Shown here: piece by piece, positions 1 through 8,317 of the stretch | Position numbering within the stretch: position 1 is the stretch's first letter | Layout of the letters: the number at the start of each line of letters is the position of its first letter | From: Euperipatoides rowelli | Lineage: Eukaryota; Onychophora; Udeonychophora; Euonychophora; Peripatopsidae | Length of the DNA stretch: 14,200 nucleotides | Strand: one strand, 5' to 3' | Assembly (NCBI GenBank): GCA_003024985.2 | Contig: PXIH01S0000186.1 | Program-made: the position numbers and the translations under genes | The notes under the pieces: generated by a model | The model's database searches: none | The model's input: only the letters and a program-made list of their open reading frames with translations | What the model was told of the DNA's origin: nothing

Positions 1-230
1 TCATGTACTCATACACCAGTTTGTAAATATTTATATGAATAAACCTTGAATAATATAATAATAAATATTATATAGGCTACATAATTTTTACATTTTCTCC
101 ATTTACGGCAATATATAAAATATCTATCAATATTGAGAAACCTGCATTCGTTTTAAAAAACATTATGAAGTAAAAAAATGTATAATTTTTAAAGTTTAGC
201 TAAGTTAATAGTGGTATGTTTTTCAGGTAG
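1..230. other. AT-rich non-coding stretch
   Basis: No open frame, repeat or RNA signature was recognised. It contains one copy of the TAGGCTA word (73-79) that is over-represented across the window. Confidence 0.5.
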
Positions 231-234
231 GCCC

Positions 235-268
235 AGCCCGCAAAAACCCACTGGGTTTTTTTCGGGCT
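235..268. repeat. G/C-rich inverted repeat with A/T core
   Basis: AGCCCG at 235-240 pairs with CGGGCT at 263-268. Inside, an A-run plus CCC pairs with GGG plus a T-run, leaving a very small loop. This gives a near-continuous imperfect hairpin of about 34 nt at the downstream edge of the minus-strand ORF1-like remnant. It may be the end of a mobile element. No partner end was found. Confidence 0.5.
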
Positions 269-344
269 AGGACAACATTGGCGAACTCTGATTAGAAATC
301 ATAGTGGCTTGGTTTGAAACTATAGTGTTTGGTTAGGAGGAAAA

Positions 345-915
345 TTCAGAGGTAACTCTTGACTAACAAAAGATGAAATTACTAGCAATTGTTGAAGACG
401 ACTCTGGCAAAACATGAGCTTTCTGTTTTTTATTTTCTAAAAATAATTTCCTTTCTTGGGGAGAAGGATCAGGTGAGAAATGAACATTTTTAAAAGCTCC
501 AGACGTTCAGATCTCTTGGTAATAGCTAGTTTTAGAAAGGACTTTTTCATATTTTCGTCAGAGAATATAAGAACCAACAGGTCATGTGTCCTAGAATCAA
601 TCCGTTTACCAAATCCTTTTTAGCTCATTAACGAATTTATGGTTATTTAGACACATCATTATTAGAAATCTGAGAAAATAAATCTCCAACTAAAAATTTT
701 TCCTCAAAATTAAACAAAATACCATTTTTCTTTCTACATTAGTCTTCCTCAGTTTTCACAAATAACTCTTAAAAACTGTTGTCATTTAAATTTATATTCA
801 AAGGTAAAGTCTGCTTTAAATCAGAAATAACAGAATCTGAATTTTTCATTTTATCAGAAGAGCTAGAAATACAATTTTCCAGTTTAGAAATTCTCTCATC
901 ATAACTTGGCAATCT
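345..915 (-). pseudogene. LINE ORF1 (gag-like) remnant
   Basis: On the minus strand, several short open stretches in shifting frames read like the first ORF of CR1/Jockey-type LINEs, an RNA-binding chaperone-like protein. In order there is a heptad-like segment with ERISKLEN (about 813-905), a stretch containing NGILFNFEE (about 690-730), an RRM-like stretch with RTHDLLVLIFSDEN (about 530-600), and the family's typical tail with FSPDPSPQERK (about 445-480). Stops and frameshifts separate these pieces, so it is not functional. The domain order matches that of related ORF1 proteins. The surprise is that its upstream neighbour is an RT fragment, when ORF1 should come first. Family assignment is from recalled motifs. 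Confidence 0.6.
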
Positions 916-1445
916 ATGTCTATTTTTAAAGTAATCAAGCATCCAATTAATGATTTTAGTGTCAAAATTAAGCTTAGATAACTTGACGAGTTTTTCATGA
1001 GAAATTGTGTTATATACTACCGCGAGGTAAAAAAAAATAGGACGTCAGTAGGCTTTCCTATCTCTCGGGTATAAATCATTTGAATGCCTTAAATTGTTGA
1101 TTGCAATTTACCCTAAAGTTGTAAACCCAAACTGATAGTGAGAAATATTATTATATTGCCTTCCATATAATTTTCTATTCTTGTTAACATCACTTTTTCT
1201 GCTAAATTTTTGAGATGGAAGATATGGTAAGGAGACGGTAGTTTTCTATCAGTTTTGGAAAAATTGCCTTTTTAAAATTTAGATCATACCATTCCTATTT
1301 TCCAATTATTAGGCCATCTTTTCCATTTCAGCGATGAGTTTACCACTGTATTTGTAGTTAGAGATGCTGTCTAAGGAGGCAGACTATGTCGGTTTAATCT
1401 CCTAAAAATCTCAGTAACTTCAACCACTTTAATAAACCAATTTTC
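915..1445 (-). pseudogene. LINE reverse-transcriptase fragment
   Basis: Read on the minus strand, this shows the finger and palm part of a non-LTR reverse transcriptase. A PNNWKIGMV stretch (about 1290-1320) corresponds to the usual P-x-x-W-K region, and an SKI-AEKVMLTRIENYM stretch (about 1160-1220) follows. The segment YNTISHEKLVKLSKLNFD (about 960-1015) aligns with the F-D-x-V-x-H catalytic motif region, then WMLDYFKNR. The first catalytic Asp is replaced by Asn (YNT in place of FDT). Stops and frameshifts are frequent. It differs in sequence from the RT at 3257-5010, so it is a different LINE family. The fragment ends abruptly near 915, where ORF1-like sequence begins in the same frame. 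Confidence 0.65.
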
Positions 1446-1560
1446 ATCATATTTTATTTATTTTTATTTATCATATTATATAGTTTAGTTTAATTAAAAG
1501 GGATCTTCATATCGATGCTCCTCCAGATCCTGTGTCTTAGTGTAAATAAATACAGTGTAC
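1446..1560. other. AT-rich spacer
   Basis: Low-complexity TTTATTTAT-type sequence separates the first LINE remnant from the palindrome-rich element. No gene was seen. Confidence 0.4.
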
Positions 1561-2345
1561 ATAGGGATTCTCCAAAAATAAGAGTGTGTGATTTTTTTAA
1601 TCATCATTACTGTTTATTGGTGTTTTAAAGGGGTATCTGAGCTAGTTCAAGGTATAAACTACTTTCTTAATACAGTATAACATGGGATATTCGTAAATGA
1701 CGTATTAAAACGAGGTGGAGTCATTAAATTTAAATTATCTCTTGAAATATTCAAAAGCGCTTGAACGTGCTAATCAGCTAATTAATTATGCAGTCATGGC
1801 TAATTTGTGTGCAAGTTGTTCCCAGTATAAAAGATCGTACACACAAATGATTGTCTTAGATCGCATATTAGAGAGCTGCCGCCCTCTAGTATCCTATGGT
1901 GAATTACGATTTATGTTTTTATTGGTTGGCTTACAGTACCTGGATGGTGGTGGCCCTCTAAGCTTTGGGACCGCCTCCATGTAGTAATGGTACGTTTGTC
2001 AGTATGAGGCTTATAATTTTTATGCTGTATAAACAAACATCGCCTTTTCTAGGCTTTCGGAACACCTTTGTGTAGTAATGGTACTACGTTTGTCAGTATG
2101 AGGCTTATGATTTTTATGCTGTATAAACATATTTAAACTCTATCCTGTAAGAATAAACACACTCATTTATAACTGCCAGCCTTTGTGTTCGAGCCGTNAT
2201 TCCATCTTTTCACATCATCTCATGTAGCGATTCTCCGAGAGTTAAGAGAATCACTCATTTATAACTGCCAGCCTTTGTGTTCGAGTCGTCATTCCATCTT
2301 TTTACATCATCTCATGTAGCGATTCTCCGAGATTTAGGAGAATCG
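1561..2345. mobile_element. Palindrome-rich non-autonomous element, copy A
   Basis: This shares most of its length with 2827-3256. Both begin with AGGGATTCTCCAAAAATAAG and end in GAGAATC, so the ends form short inverted repeats (GATTCTCC / GGAGAATC). Copy A has about 170 bp (1678-1848) that copy B lacks, a 91-bp internal duplication (units starting at 1981 and 2072), and two tandem 92-bp end units. Open frames in the two copies are only loosely parallel and lack any domain, so a non-coding DNA element (MITE-like) fits better than a gene. No transposase and no convincing target-site duplication was identified. Confidence 0.5.
2161..2345. repeat. 92-bp tandem repeat, two units, each ending in a hairpin
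   Basis: Units 2161-2252 and 2253-2345 are nearly identical, and a third lone copy lies at 3165-3256. Each contains TTGTGTTCGAGCCGT or its GTCGT variant, and each ends in an inverted repeat. In the second unit the palindrome is perfect over 9 bp (CGATTCTCC 2320-2328, GGAGAATCG 2337-2345). GTTCGAGCC fits the tRNA B-box consensus, but no A box was found. Confidence 0.8.
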
Positions 2346-2357
2346 TTATAGTGGCTC

Positions 2358-2725
2358 CCCGCTTTGAGGAATTGAGAAGCAAGCTGCCGAGAATTTCTAG
2401 TGTCTATGGAAAGTTTGACAGCCCATTCCTTGTCACACGATAAAGAGATCAAGTACAGCTACAAATGTGTTTGGTATTACTTTTCATCAAAGCATTTTCA
2501 TTGGAGACGCTCAGCAAATGTTTTTTTTTCTTTGAACATCCGGATGAACATACACAACTTGAGGATATTTGGTGCGGAGTGGGAACATGCAATACTGGTT
2601 AAATTGTCTCATCGCAGATAAACGAACAATTTACCAGCGCTGCTTGGCAGCGGGACAGTTTCTTTTGTTTTCTTCCCCCTGATGAACATTGATTTGACAT
2701 TCCGATAGGTGAAGGGGGGCGGGCG
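2358..2725. mobile_element. Possible small insertion flanked by TAGTGGCTC
   Basis: The 9-bp word TAGTGGCTC occurs at 2349-2357 and again at 2726-2734, directly bracketing 368 bp that have no counterpart in the neighbouring repeats. The interior begins CCCGC and ends GGCGGGCG, a weak inverted match. The pattern resembles a target-site duplication around a short DNA element. No protein was recognised inside; a short open frame on the plus strand (2400-2621) has no domain. Confidence 0.3.
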
Positions 2726-2826
2726 TAGTGGCTCAGGTTTTTTTAAATAACTTACTTTCTTTTCCTTGTGTTGCGCGCCACTTTCAAATTTTGGGACCAA
2801 ATTTTTCAGGAGGGGGCGGGAGAATA

Positions 2827-3256
2827 TAGGGATTCTCCAAAAATAAGTGTTTTTTTATCATTATTGTTTATTGGTGTTTTCAAGGGGTATGAGTTAATTC
2901 AAGGTATAAATTACTTTCTTAATACGGCATTTACAAGGGATTGTCTTAGATCACATATTAGAGAGCTGCTGCACTCTAGTAGGCTATCCTGTTGTGAATT
3001 ATTGTGGTTTATGTTTTTGTTTGGCTTACAGTACCTAGAGGGTGGTGGCCCTCTAGGCTTTGGGAACACCTTTGTGTAGTAATGGTACTACGTTTGTCAG
3101 TATGAGGCTTATGATTTTTATGCTGTATAAACATATTTAAACTCTATCCTGTAAGAATAAACACACTCATTTATAACTGCCAGCCTTTGTGTTCGAGCCG
3201 TTATTCCATCTTTTCACATCATCTCATGTAGCGATTCTCCGAGAGTTAAGAGAATC
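2827..3256. mobile_element. Palindrome-rich non-autonomous element, copy B
   Basis: This is the second copy of the element at 1561-2345. It lacks copy A's 170-bp segment and the 91-bp internal duplication, and carries one 92-bp end unit instead of two. It contains a perfect 9-bp hairpin, CCTAGAGGG (3034-3042) and CCCTCTAGG (3049-3057), with loop TGGTGG. Copy A has the same structure with mismatches. The right end (GAGAATC, 3250-3256) directly abuts the 3' end of the minus-strand LINE. Confidence 0.5.
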
Positions 3257-3439
3257 ATTAATTCATGGATAAATGAATGTATAAAGAAATAAAAATACAT
3301 AAAATTGCAACATTGAACCCATGAAAATAAATATAGTCTATAGCCTAATCAATTAATTGCAAAGTAAACACAGGATATATGGCTAAAGCTATCACAAGTA
3401 CAATCAAAATAAAAAATTTCTATAATTTTCCTTAAAGGA

Positions 3440-3960
3440 TTTCATTATTTTAGAATCTCTTATTGCTGGAGGTATAGCATTTCAGACGATAGAAGCCCTG
3501 TATAAGAAGGCAAACTTCCAAGTGTGGATCTTCTTTGACTGACAACTAAGTTTATAGATGAATGTTGTCTGGTATTATATCGATGTGTTATACCACTATC
3601 TTCCAATAAATTTACTAGGTAGCCTAGTCTGGAGCCAAATCATTATAACACTTCCATAGCATTAAACCTTAATGCAATTTTCTCATAAGATCGAAGGATG
3701 ACCAGTTTAAAACACTCAAGGCCTCATATGTGCTAGACCTGTCATATATCCAAACACATTATTGCTCGAGCTGCCGTATTAGAGACCACTTGCAATTTAT
3801 TTTGTAATGACTTACCACAGGAGGCCCACACAGTGTCACAATATCCCAAATGTGATGCTATTAAAGAATTATTAATGAACAGTTCTTTTGTTGTTAACCA
3901 ATAACTTAACCTAAATAGTAACTTTGTTAAACCCATAGTCTTCTTCGCCAGTGTTAACAT
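3440..3960 (-). pseudogene. LINE ORF2 C-terminal region remnant
   Basis: Downstream of the RT, the minus strand reads KELFINNSLIASHLGYCDTV and then KLQVVSNTAARAIMCLDI (3742-3960). This matches the conserved post-RT thumb region of CR1/Jockey-type LINEs (usual form S-H-L-x-Y-C-x-x-V-W, then N-x-A-A-R). After a break, ITHRYNTRQHSSINL and a YTGLLS stretch (about 3480-3590) match the usual H-x-Y-N-T-R block before the end of ORF2. Two frame changes are needed to follow it. It belongs to the same element as the RT above. Confidence 0.7.
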
Positions 3961-4029
3961 GTGACTCCATCAAGAAAGAATCCAAAATAACACCAAGTAC
4001 CTTTAAAGTTGATGTAACCTGGATTATAG

Positions 4030-4980
4030 TATTGTTAAAGGTGAAGTAGGACTTATCAAAATTTTCTCATGTCTATACCTAGATCCCAAAACAATGCATT
4101 TTGTTTCATCATTATTTATGAACAAATGGTTTTCTGATAGCCAACATAATAAACATAGGTCAAATTGTAGTTTATGTCTTAATGTTAAGGAATCTGCACC
4201 CTGAGAAAATAAAACTATATCAGCATACATATGAAGCTGGCAAAATTTGGGTACCAATGGTGTCGCTCACATATAATATAAACAGCAGAGGACCCAAGAC
4301 ATAACCTTGAGGAACTCCAGATACCTTTTTAAAGCTAGACTGTTGACCAAGTCATTTGACCGCCTGAAACCGATCTGTCAAATAATCTCTCAACCAATTT
4401 AGTACCATCTCTGACAAACCCAATTTGGCCATTTTTCCAATCAAGATATATCCGAAGAAACAGTCAAAAGCTTTTCTCAAATCAAGAGAAACAACTGCAA
4501 CCGATTCACCAGAATCTATGATCCATAACCACTCATTTGTTAAAGAGAGGAGATAAGTCTCAGTGATTTTTTTTCAGAATCCATTTGATCTTGAAATCAA
4601 TGAGTATTTCTCCAGATAATTTACCGTACGGTTTTTGACTAATCTTTCAAGGACCATGCCCAGAGCACGAAGTATGGAGATGGGCCTGTAATTATGTGGT
4701 TCTTTTATATTGCCCCCTTTAAATATTGGTGTAATTAAGGCTTTCTTCCAGATGGTTGGAAAATGTCCAAATTGATAGACCTGTTTATGAAATAGATGAC
4801 GAATTCCAAAGTAATGGGCAGTGATAGCTTTAAAATTTTTACACTTAGGTCATCTATTCCCACAGCAGTATCGTCCAGATGAGTATATTCATAATAGTAT
4901 TGTAAATTTCAATCTCTTCTATTTTGTCAAAATACATAGTTTCATTGGATAATACAATTTGAGGAGCTTCTAGAGAAGAG
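4030..4980 (-). pseudogene. LINE reverse-transcriptase domain, disrupted
   Basis: RNA-templated DNA synthesis domain. In order on the minus strand: an AVGIDDLSVKIL stretch (about 4835-4875), PTIWKKALITPIFKGG (about 4710-4760), HNYRPISILRALGMVLERL (about 4640-4700), SLDLRKAFDC with the first catalytic Asp (codon 4463-4465), GKMAKLGLSEMVLNWLRDYL (about 4380-4440), then GVPQGYVLGPLLFILYVSD (about 4262-4319). The catalytic box reads MYADIVLFSQG. Only one Asp is present (4219-4221) where the family has YADD, so the second catalytic Asp codon is missing without a frameshift. In-frame stops lie near 4353 and 4577, and frameshifts near 4260 and 4770. Confidence 0.8.
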
Positions 4981-5010
4981 TTTACAGCATTCCGATCTTC
5001 ATTTAGGCTA

Positions 5011-5949
5011 TATTAAATTAAGCAAATTATTTGCTTCTGTACAAATATATTTATAAAAACTCACATTGAGCATTATGCTCTTGGACTACAATTCTTTAAT
5101 ACAAAGCAAAATTTTATATTATTTGTTTAAAACATATCATTAGAGTACAAATGTTCAAGCTTTTTTTTTTTTTGACGAAAAAAAGTTGGTATTATATTTA
5201 ATACCAACTTAACCAAAAGTGCATCTTGAAGACACAATCTTATAAAAATAGCTAAATTTGTATTTTAAATATTGCTTAATAGTTTGCTTTATTGTGAGAA
5301 ATAATAACGTGCTATGACTGTACGTTTTTAAATTCAATAATGGCTAGCTATAAAAAATAGTAGCCTGCTAGTAGGCTATATAAATTTGACTTCTCAAATG
5401 GCCTAAATGCATCTATTAGCCAATTTATTAATTTTCAAACTTGATAAAAATATTACTTTCAAGATGTGTATAACCGTATAATATGCTGTAGGCTATAATA
5501 TAAACGGAACCTAGGGCCTTTAGTAAACAGCAAAGCAGAATCCGTAAAAGAATTTAAAGCTAACTTGTTAGTAAATAAAACCATAAAACAGTTCAGCAGT
5601 TTTGTAATAAATAATTTAATAAACTACTGTAATTATATTAATCGTTTAGGCTATAATGACCTTGTGGAATACTGGAACTTGTAGTCGCAAACTTTTTACG
5701 AAAGGAACTTTGAAAGCTTTTCAAAATAATTACTGTTCCAGCATTTGGTAAACATTTAATAAAAAAATTAAAATTAGTTACATTAATAGTAATAATAAAT
5801 TGAATTTGTTTTATAAAGATAGAATAATCTCTAGAAATTGTCTTTTTTTAAATAATCTAGCTAGCATACATTAATGTGGTCTTTCCAGTAGGCTATATTC
5901 TAGCCTAACTAGGGGATTTAAAACTAGGACACATTACTTTAATACATAC
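5011..5949. other. AT-rich non-coding stretch with T13 tract and strong hairpin
   Basis: No exon was recognised. A run of 13 T lies at 5161-5173. Immediately after it, AAGTTGGTATTA (5183-5194) and TAATACCAACTT (5199-5210) form a perfect 12-bp stem with a 4-nt loop. Five TAGGCTA/TAGCCTA words lie at 5372, 5489, 5646, 5889 and 5901. If the minus-strand F-box gene is real, this stretch is its first intron. Confidence 0.5.
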
Positions 5950-6101
5950 CATACATATTCTGATTCAGCAAATTGCAGAAGTGTTTTACATGTTTTAGCG
6001 CAACTACAGATAGTTTGTATGTCACAATATAATAGAATTTTCCATATTAATTCGGCCGGCAAGTGTAAAAGCTCAAATTTACAAACATCCTTGTCAGACA
6101 T
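5950..6101 (-). CDS. F-box protein, first coding exon (partial gene)
   Basis: F-box proteins bind Skp1 through the F-box and recruit substrates to SCF ubiquitin ligases. From the ATG at 6101 (context GAAAATGT, with A at -3) the exon encodes 50 full codons. Residues about 10-51 are a near-complete F-box: LPAELIWKILLYC, then a conserved-looking Cys/Lys helix (CAKTCKTLL) and a closing ESEYVW. The frame runs into a strong splice donor, GTATGT, at 5949, which splits the Trp codon (phase 2). Without splicing the frame would stop four codons later, which supports an exon. An upstream in-frame ATG at 6155 overlaps the promoter-like GCATGC site and is less likely to be the start. The substrate domain lies outside or is unrecognised, so the subfamily is unknown. 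Confidence 0.65.
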
Positions 6102-6262
6102 TTTCTGCAACCCTAGCCTGGCTTGGTTCGCCTCGATCCCATTCTGCGCATGCATAACTTGACACTTCCTGTTCTTTTTTAAGAACACTTAACACTGTTA
6201 TTAATTTGTAAACGTACTTTTTCCAAAATTATTTAGTTTCTATTTGGTTGCCGTTTTCAAAA
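6102..6262. promoter_or_regulatory. Compact bidirectional promoter
   Basis: Only 161 bp separate two divergent start codons. The interval holds TGCGCATGCA (6145-6154), close to the NRF1 palindrome, and ACTTCCTG (6164-6171), the reverse of the ETS core CAGGAAGT. Both are typical of TATA-less housekeeping promoters in animals. No TATA box is obvious at a fitting distance. Transcription starts cannot be placed from sequence alone. Confidence 0.45.
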
Positions 6263-6289
6263 ATGGATGATACACAACTTTCAGAAGAG
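6263..6289 (+). CDS. First coding exon of a divergent gene (9 codons)
   Basis: ATGG at 6263 has an excellent start context (AAAAATGG: A at -3, G at +4). It opens the peptide MDDTQLSEE, which runs directly into GAG|GTAATA, a good splice donor at 6290 in phase 0. The peptide resembles the acidic start of calmodulin-family proteins (M-x-D-x-L-x-E-E before an EF-hand helix), but nine residues cannot prove this. No downstream exon was recognised on the plus strand in this window. The intron would therefore be long, or later exons lie beyond 14200. The gene would share a promoter with the F-box exon. Confidence 0.4.
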
Positions 6290-6446
6290 GTAATAGGTTA
6301 TTCTTTTAATTTCAAAAACTGGGATTAGGTGGTGAATCATTTGCTTGCTGCTTAGAGTATTAGTCAGTTATTTAATAGGCCATGATCACATTGAAGCAAA
6401 ACAACACGATATCAATTCCTGAGAATCTTAGTTTAATTTGTTATTA

Positions 6447-6539
6447 CTAAGATAAAGGTTTTGTAATTATTTTGATAAATTGATCATAATCAACTGTTCC
6501 AGTTGCTACCCTGATCATATCTTGCATAGTTAAAGTATG
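6447..6539 (-). pseudogene. EF-hand-like terminal exon or exon fragment
   Basis: The minus strand has an acceptor-like CAACTTCCAG ending at 6540, then 30 codons and a stop (TAG, 6447-6449). The peptide contains LTMQDMIRVA followed by GTVDYDQFIKIITKPLS. This resembles the last EF-hand of calmodulin-like proteins, whose usual pattern is helix M-I-R-x-A, a calcium loop ending G-x-V-x-Y-x-x-F, then a short tail; the closing F-I-x-x-I-T-x-P is reminiscent of CALML4. About six loop residues, including the Asp-rich calcium ligands, are missing, so it should not bind calcium and may be a broken exon. The frame is open further upstream to 6641 without similarity. No other EF-hand exon was seen on this strand. 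Confidence 0.3.
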
Positions 6540-6659
6540 CTGGAAGTTGGTGTGATTTGTGAAATTCTGAACCTGATGATTAATTGCCTTAGATTGAATT
6601 TGATCTGCCGATTTTAGACATTCGAAATGAACTGGTTTCACAAATTACTTTTTTAATTT

Positions 6660-7505
6660 TGTTGTTTACTGTAGTTGCCAAATTGGATTATTAAATTTGG
6701 TTGGTGGTGGTTGTATTTTATTTTTTCTTGGGTAGGCTATATCTTGGCCTGCTCAAGTTATGATTTTTTTTTATTGTTTCTTTATTATTCTGATTATTCT
6801 CATCATGGAGTATACACTGTATACTCATGATTCTCGTTATGCTCAGAATAATAAATCGGAGGCAACAACATTAAAAATATTAATAACGTTCCTATTCGTG
6901 ACATTGTTTATTCTGTTTTAATGAACAAAATGCTTGTGTTATTAATTATTTTTGTAAATATCATGCTTTTTTTTTTGTACAGTAATTTGTTTTATTTAGA
7001 ACAATAACTATTATTATCAAGAATTTATTTAGACTGCGATATTATTAAACTTAAAATCAAAATTAATAAAATAATGGTTATAGGGTGTTTCCACACGTAC
7101 TAAAATCTGAATAGATGATTTCATTATGAGTCACTGTCAACCTGTTTGGTAAAGTTAAGATTAAGAAGACTGAATTGGAATATAAATAGAAAAGACGGAG
7201 GAATTTTTGAAAGGAATTGAGAAAGAGCTAATAAGATAAAGTTATGACGAATATACAGTATTATAATAATTTAATCTCGAATGAAAACAGATTTACATAT
7301 AATTTATTTAGTAAAGTAGAATCTTGATCAAAAATAATGTACTAGGGAACTATAAATATATGCTGCAACTGGAAAAAAATCTAATCCCTAATAGATTATA
7401 TTAAATTATGACTGTATAGGTTCCATTTTAAGTCATAACTGGACACTTTTCTGATTTTAAATGTAGATTTTATTGCACTACCTTTCATGTAATATTTTCC
7501 CTAGA
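6660..7505. other. AT-rich non-coding stretch with long imperfect hairpin
   Basis: No coding signal was recognised. The notable structure is an inverted repeat at 6781-6855. Arms TTTATTATTCTGA (6781-6793) and TCAGAATAATAAA (6843-6855) are perfect over 13 bp, and GAGTATAC / GTATACTC (6808-6815, 6819-6826) forms an inner 8-bp stem. The segments between the two stems pair poorly. Confidence 0.5.
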
Positions 7506-7506
7506 T

Positions 7507-7640
7507 CAGTGTTTTTCAAACTTTTTTCCTGGGACCCAGTTAAAAGAAACCCAAAACAACTTGTGACCCAAACAGAGCCGGATCTAGGGAGGAGGGAAAG
7601 AGGGGGAACCGCCCCTTGTGTCACATCTGGGGGATAGCAA
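7507..7640. mobile_element. hAT-like end fragments
   Basis: CAGTGTTTTTCAAAC at 7507, followed by TTTTTTCCTGGGACCCA, has the form of a hAT-superfamily terminal repeat. From 7573, AGAGCCGGATCTAGGG and GGGGGAACCGCCCC look like part of a second, unrelated short element. No matching opposite ends were found nearby, so both are probably fragments. Assignment rests on recalled end consensus only. Confidence 0.35.
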
Positions 7641-8317
7641 AATGGACATTGCAGTTAAAAAAATTACAGTATATACCGGTACTGTATTAAGTTTTTAATA
7701 GGATTTAAACACCTGTGGTCAAGGGTGCTTAACCAAAAATGTAGGTAAAATGTAAAGTTTTCTATCTTTAATAATAATATGAGTGAAGTAATGATTAATG
7801 GTTATCAAAACGTCCATATAACCACATAAATAAAAAAGCTTATCAAAATATTTACAATCAAATTTTTCATCCCTTTTGTAATCGAAATGTCCACACAACC
7901 CCCAAAAAATGCATATCAAATATTTAGTTGGGATGAACACCCACAGAAATGAGGGGGTGGGAAGCAGTAGTCAACTCCCCCCCCCCCCCACAACATTTAG
8001 TCATCCTATAAAACCAATTAGATGCTGTAAAGTAAAAAGTCTAAATTTAAAGAAACAAATTTATGCCTAATAATCACGGAAAAAGGCGACTGACCTCCCT
8101 TAGACTGAACTTAGTTCCATCAATTATGAATTAGCATAAATAAACTTATTGATGCTCACCCTACACCCACCACACCCATTTCTAACATGGAATATAAAAA
8201 AAAAAGTAAAAGAAATAAGAGAAATTACTAAAAAAAATATATAGCCTACCGAAGAGAACTGATAAACATTCTAGAAAAAAAATTGAGTTACTTTCTCAAA
8301 AGGAAAACATAAGTAAT
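7641..8317. other. Non-coding stretch with C13 tract
   Basis: No exon was recognised. It contains TACCGGTACT (7674-7683) within a small TACAGT/ACTGTA inverted repeat, and a run of 13 C (7977-7989). A 73-codon minus-strand open frame (7719-7940) has no domain and AT-driven composition. Confidence 0.4.

Larger units (their letters stand above)
3257..5010 (-). mobile_element. 5'-truncated LINE (CR1/Jockey-like), decayed
   Basis: A minus-strand non-LTR retrotransposon remnant whose 5' end is cut near 5010, so the endonuclease domain and any ORF1 are absent. The protein-coding traces run from the linker before the RT (about 5005-4860), through most of the RT domain (about 4870-4030), to the C-terminal region (about 3960-3440). 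An AT-rich tail follows with TTTATACATTCATTTATCC-like sequence. Stops and at least three frameshifts are visible, so it is inactive. Truncation at the 5' end is typical of target-primed insertion. The exact clade is not determined. Confidence 0.75.

Noticed and set aside
1715-1984. 89-codon plus-strand open frame, with a parallel 103-codon frame at 2768-3079
   Set aside because: Both lie in the palindrome-rich repeat. Their shared part follows DNA repeat similarity, but the frames diverge elsewhere, start in unrelated sequence and show no domain.
2177-2195. GTTCGAGCC as a tRNA or tRNA-derived SINE
   Set aside because: It fits the B-box consensus, but no A box at proper spacing and no cloverleaf could be found.
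6540-6641. Upstream extension of the EF-hand-like open frame
   Set aside because: The frame is open to 6641 but this part shows no family similarity. The acceptor-like site at 6540 gives a better exon start.
7719-7940. 73-codon minus-strand open frame
   Set aside because: No domain, no splice or promoter context, and composition typical of chance in AT-rich DNA.
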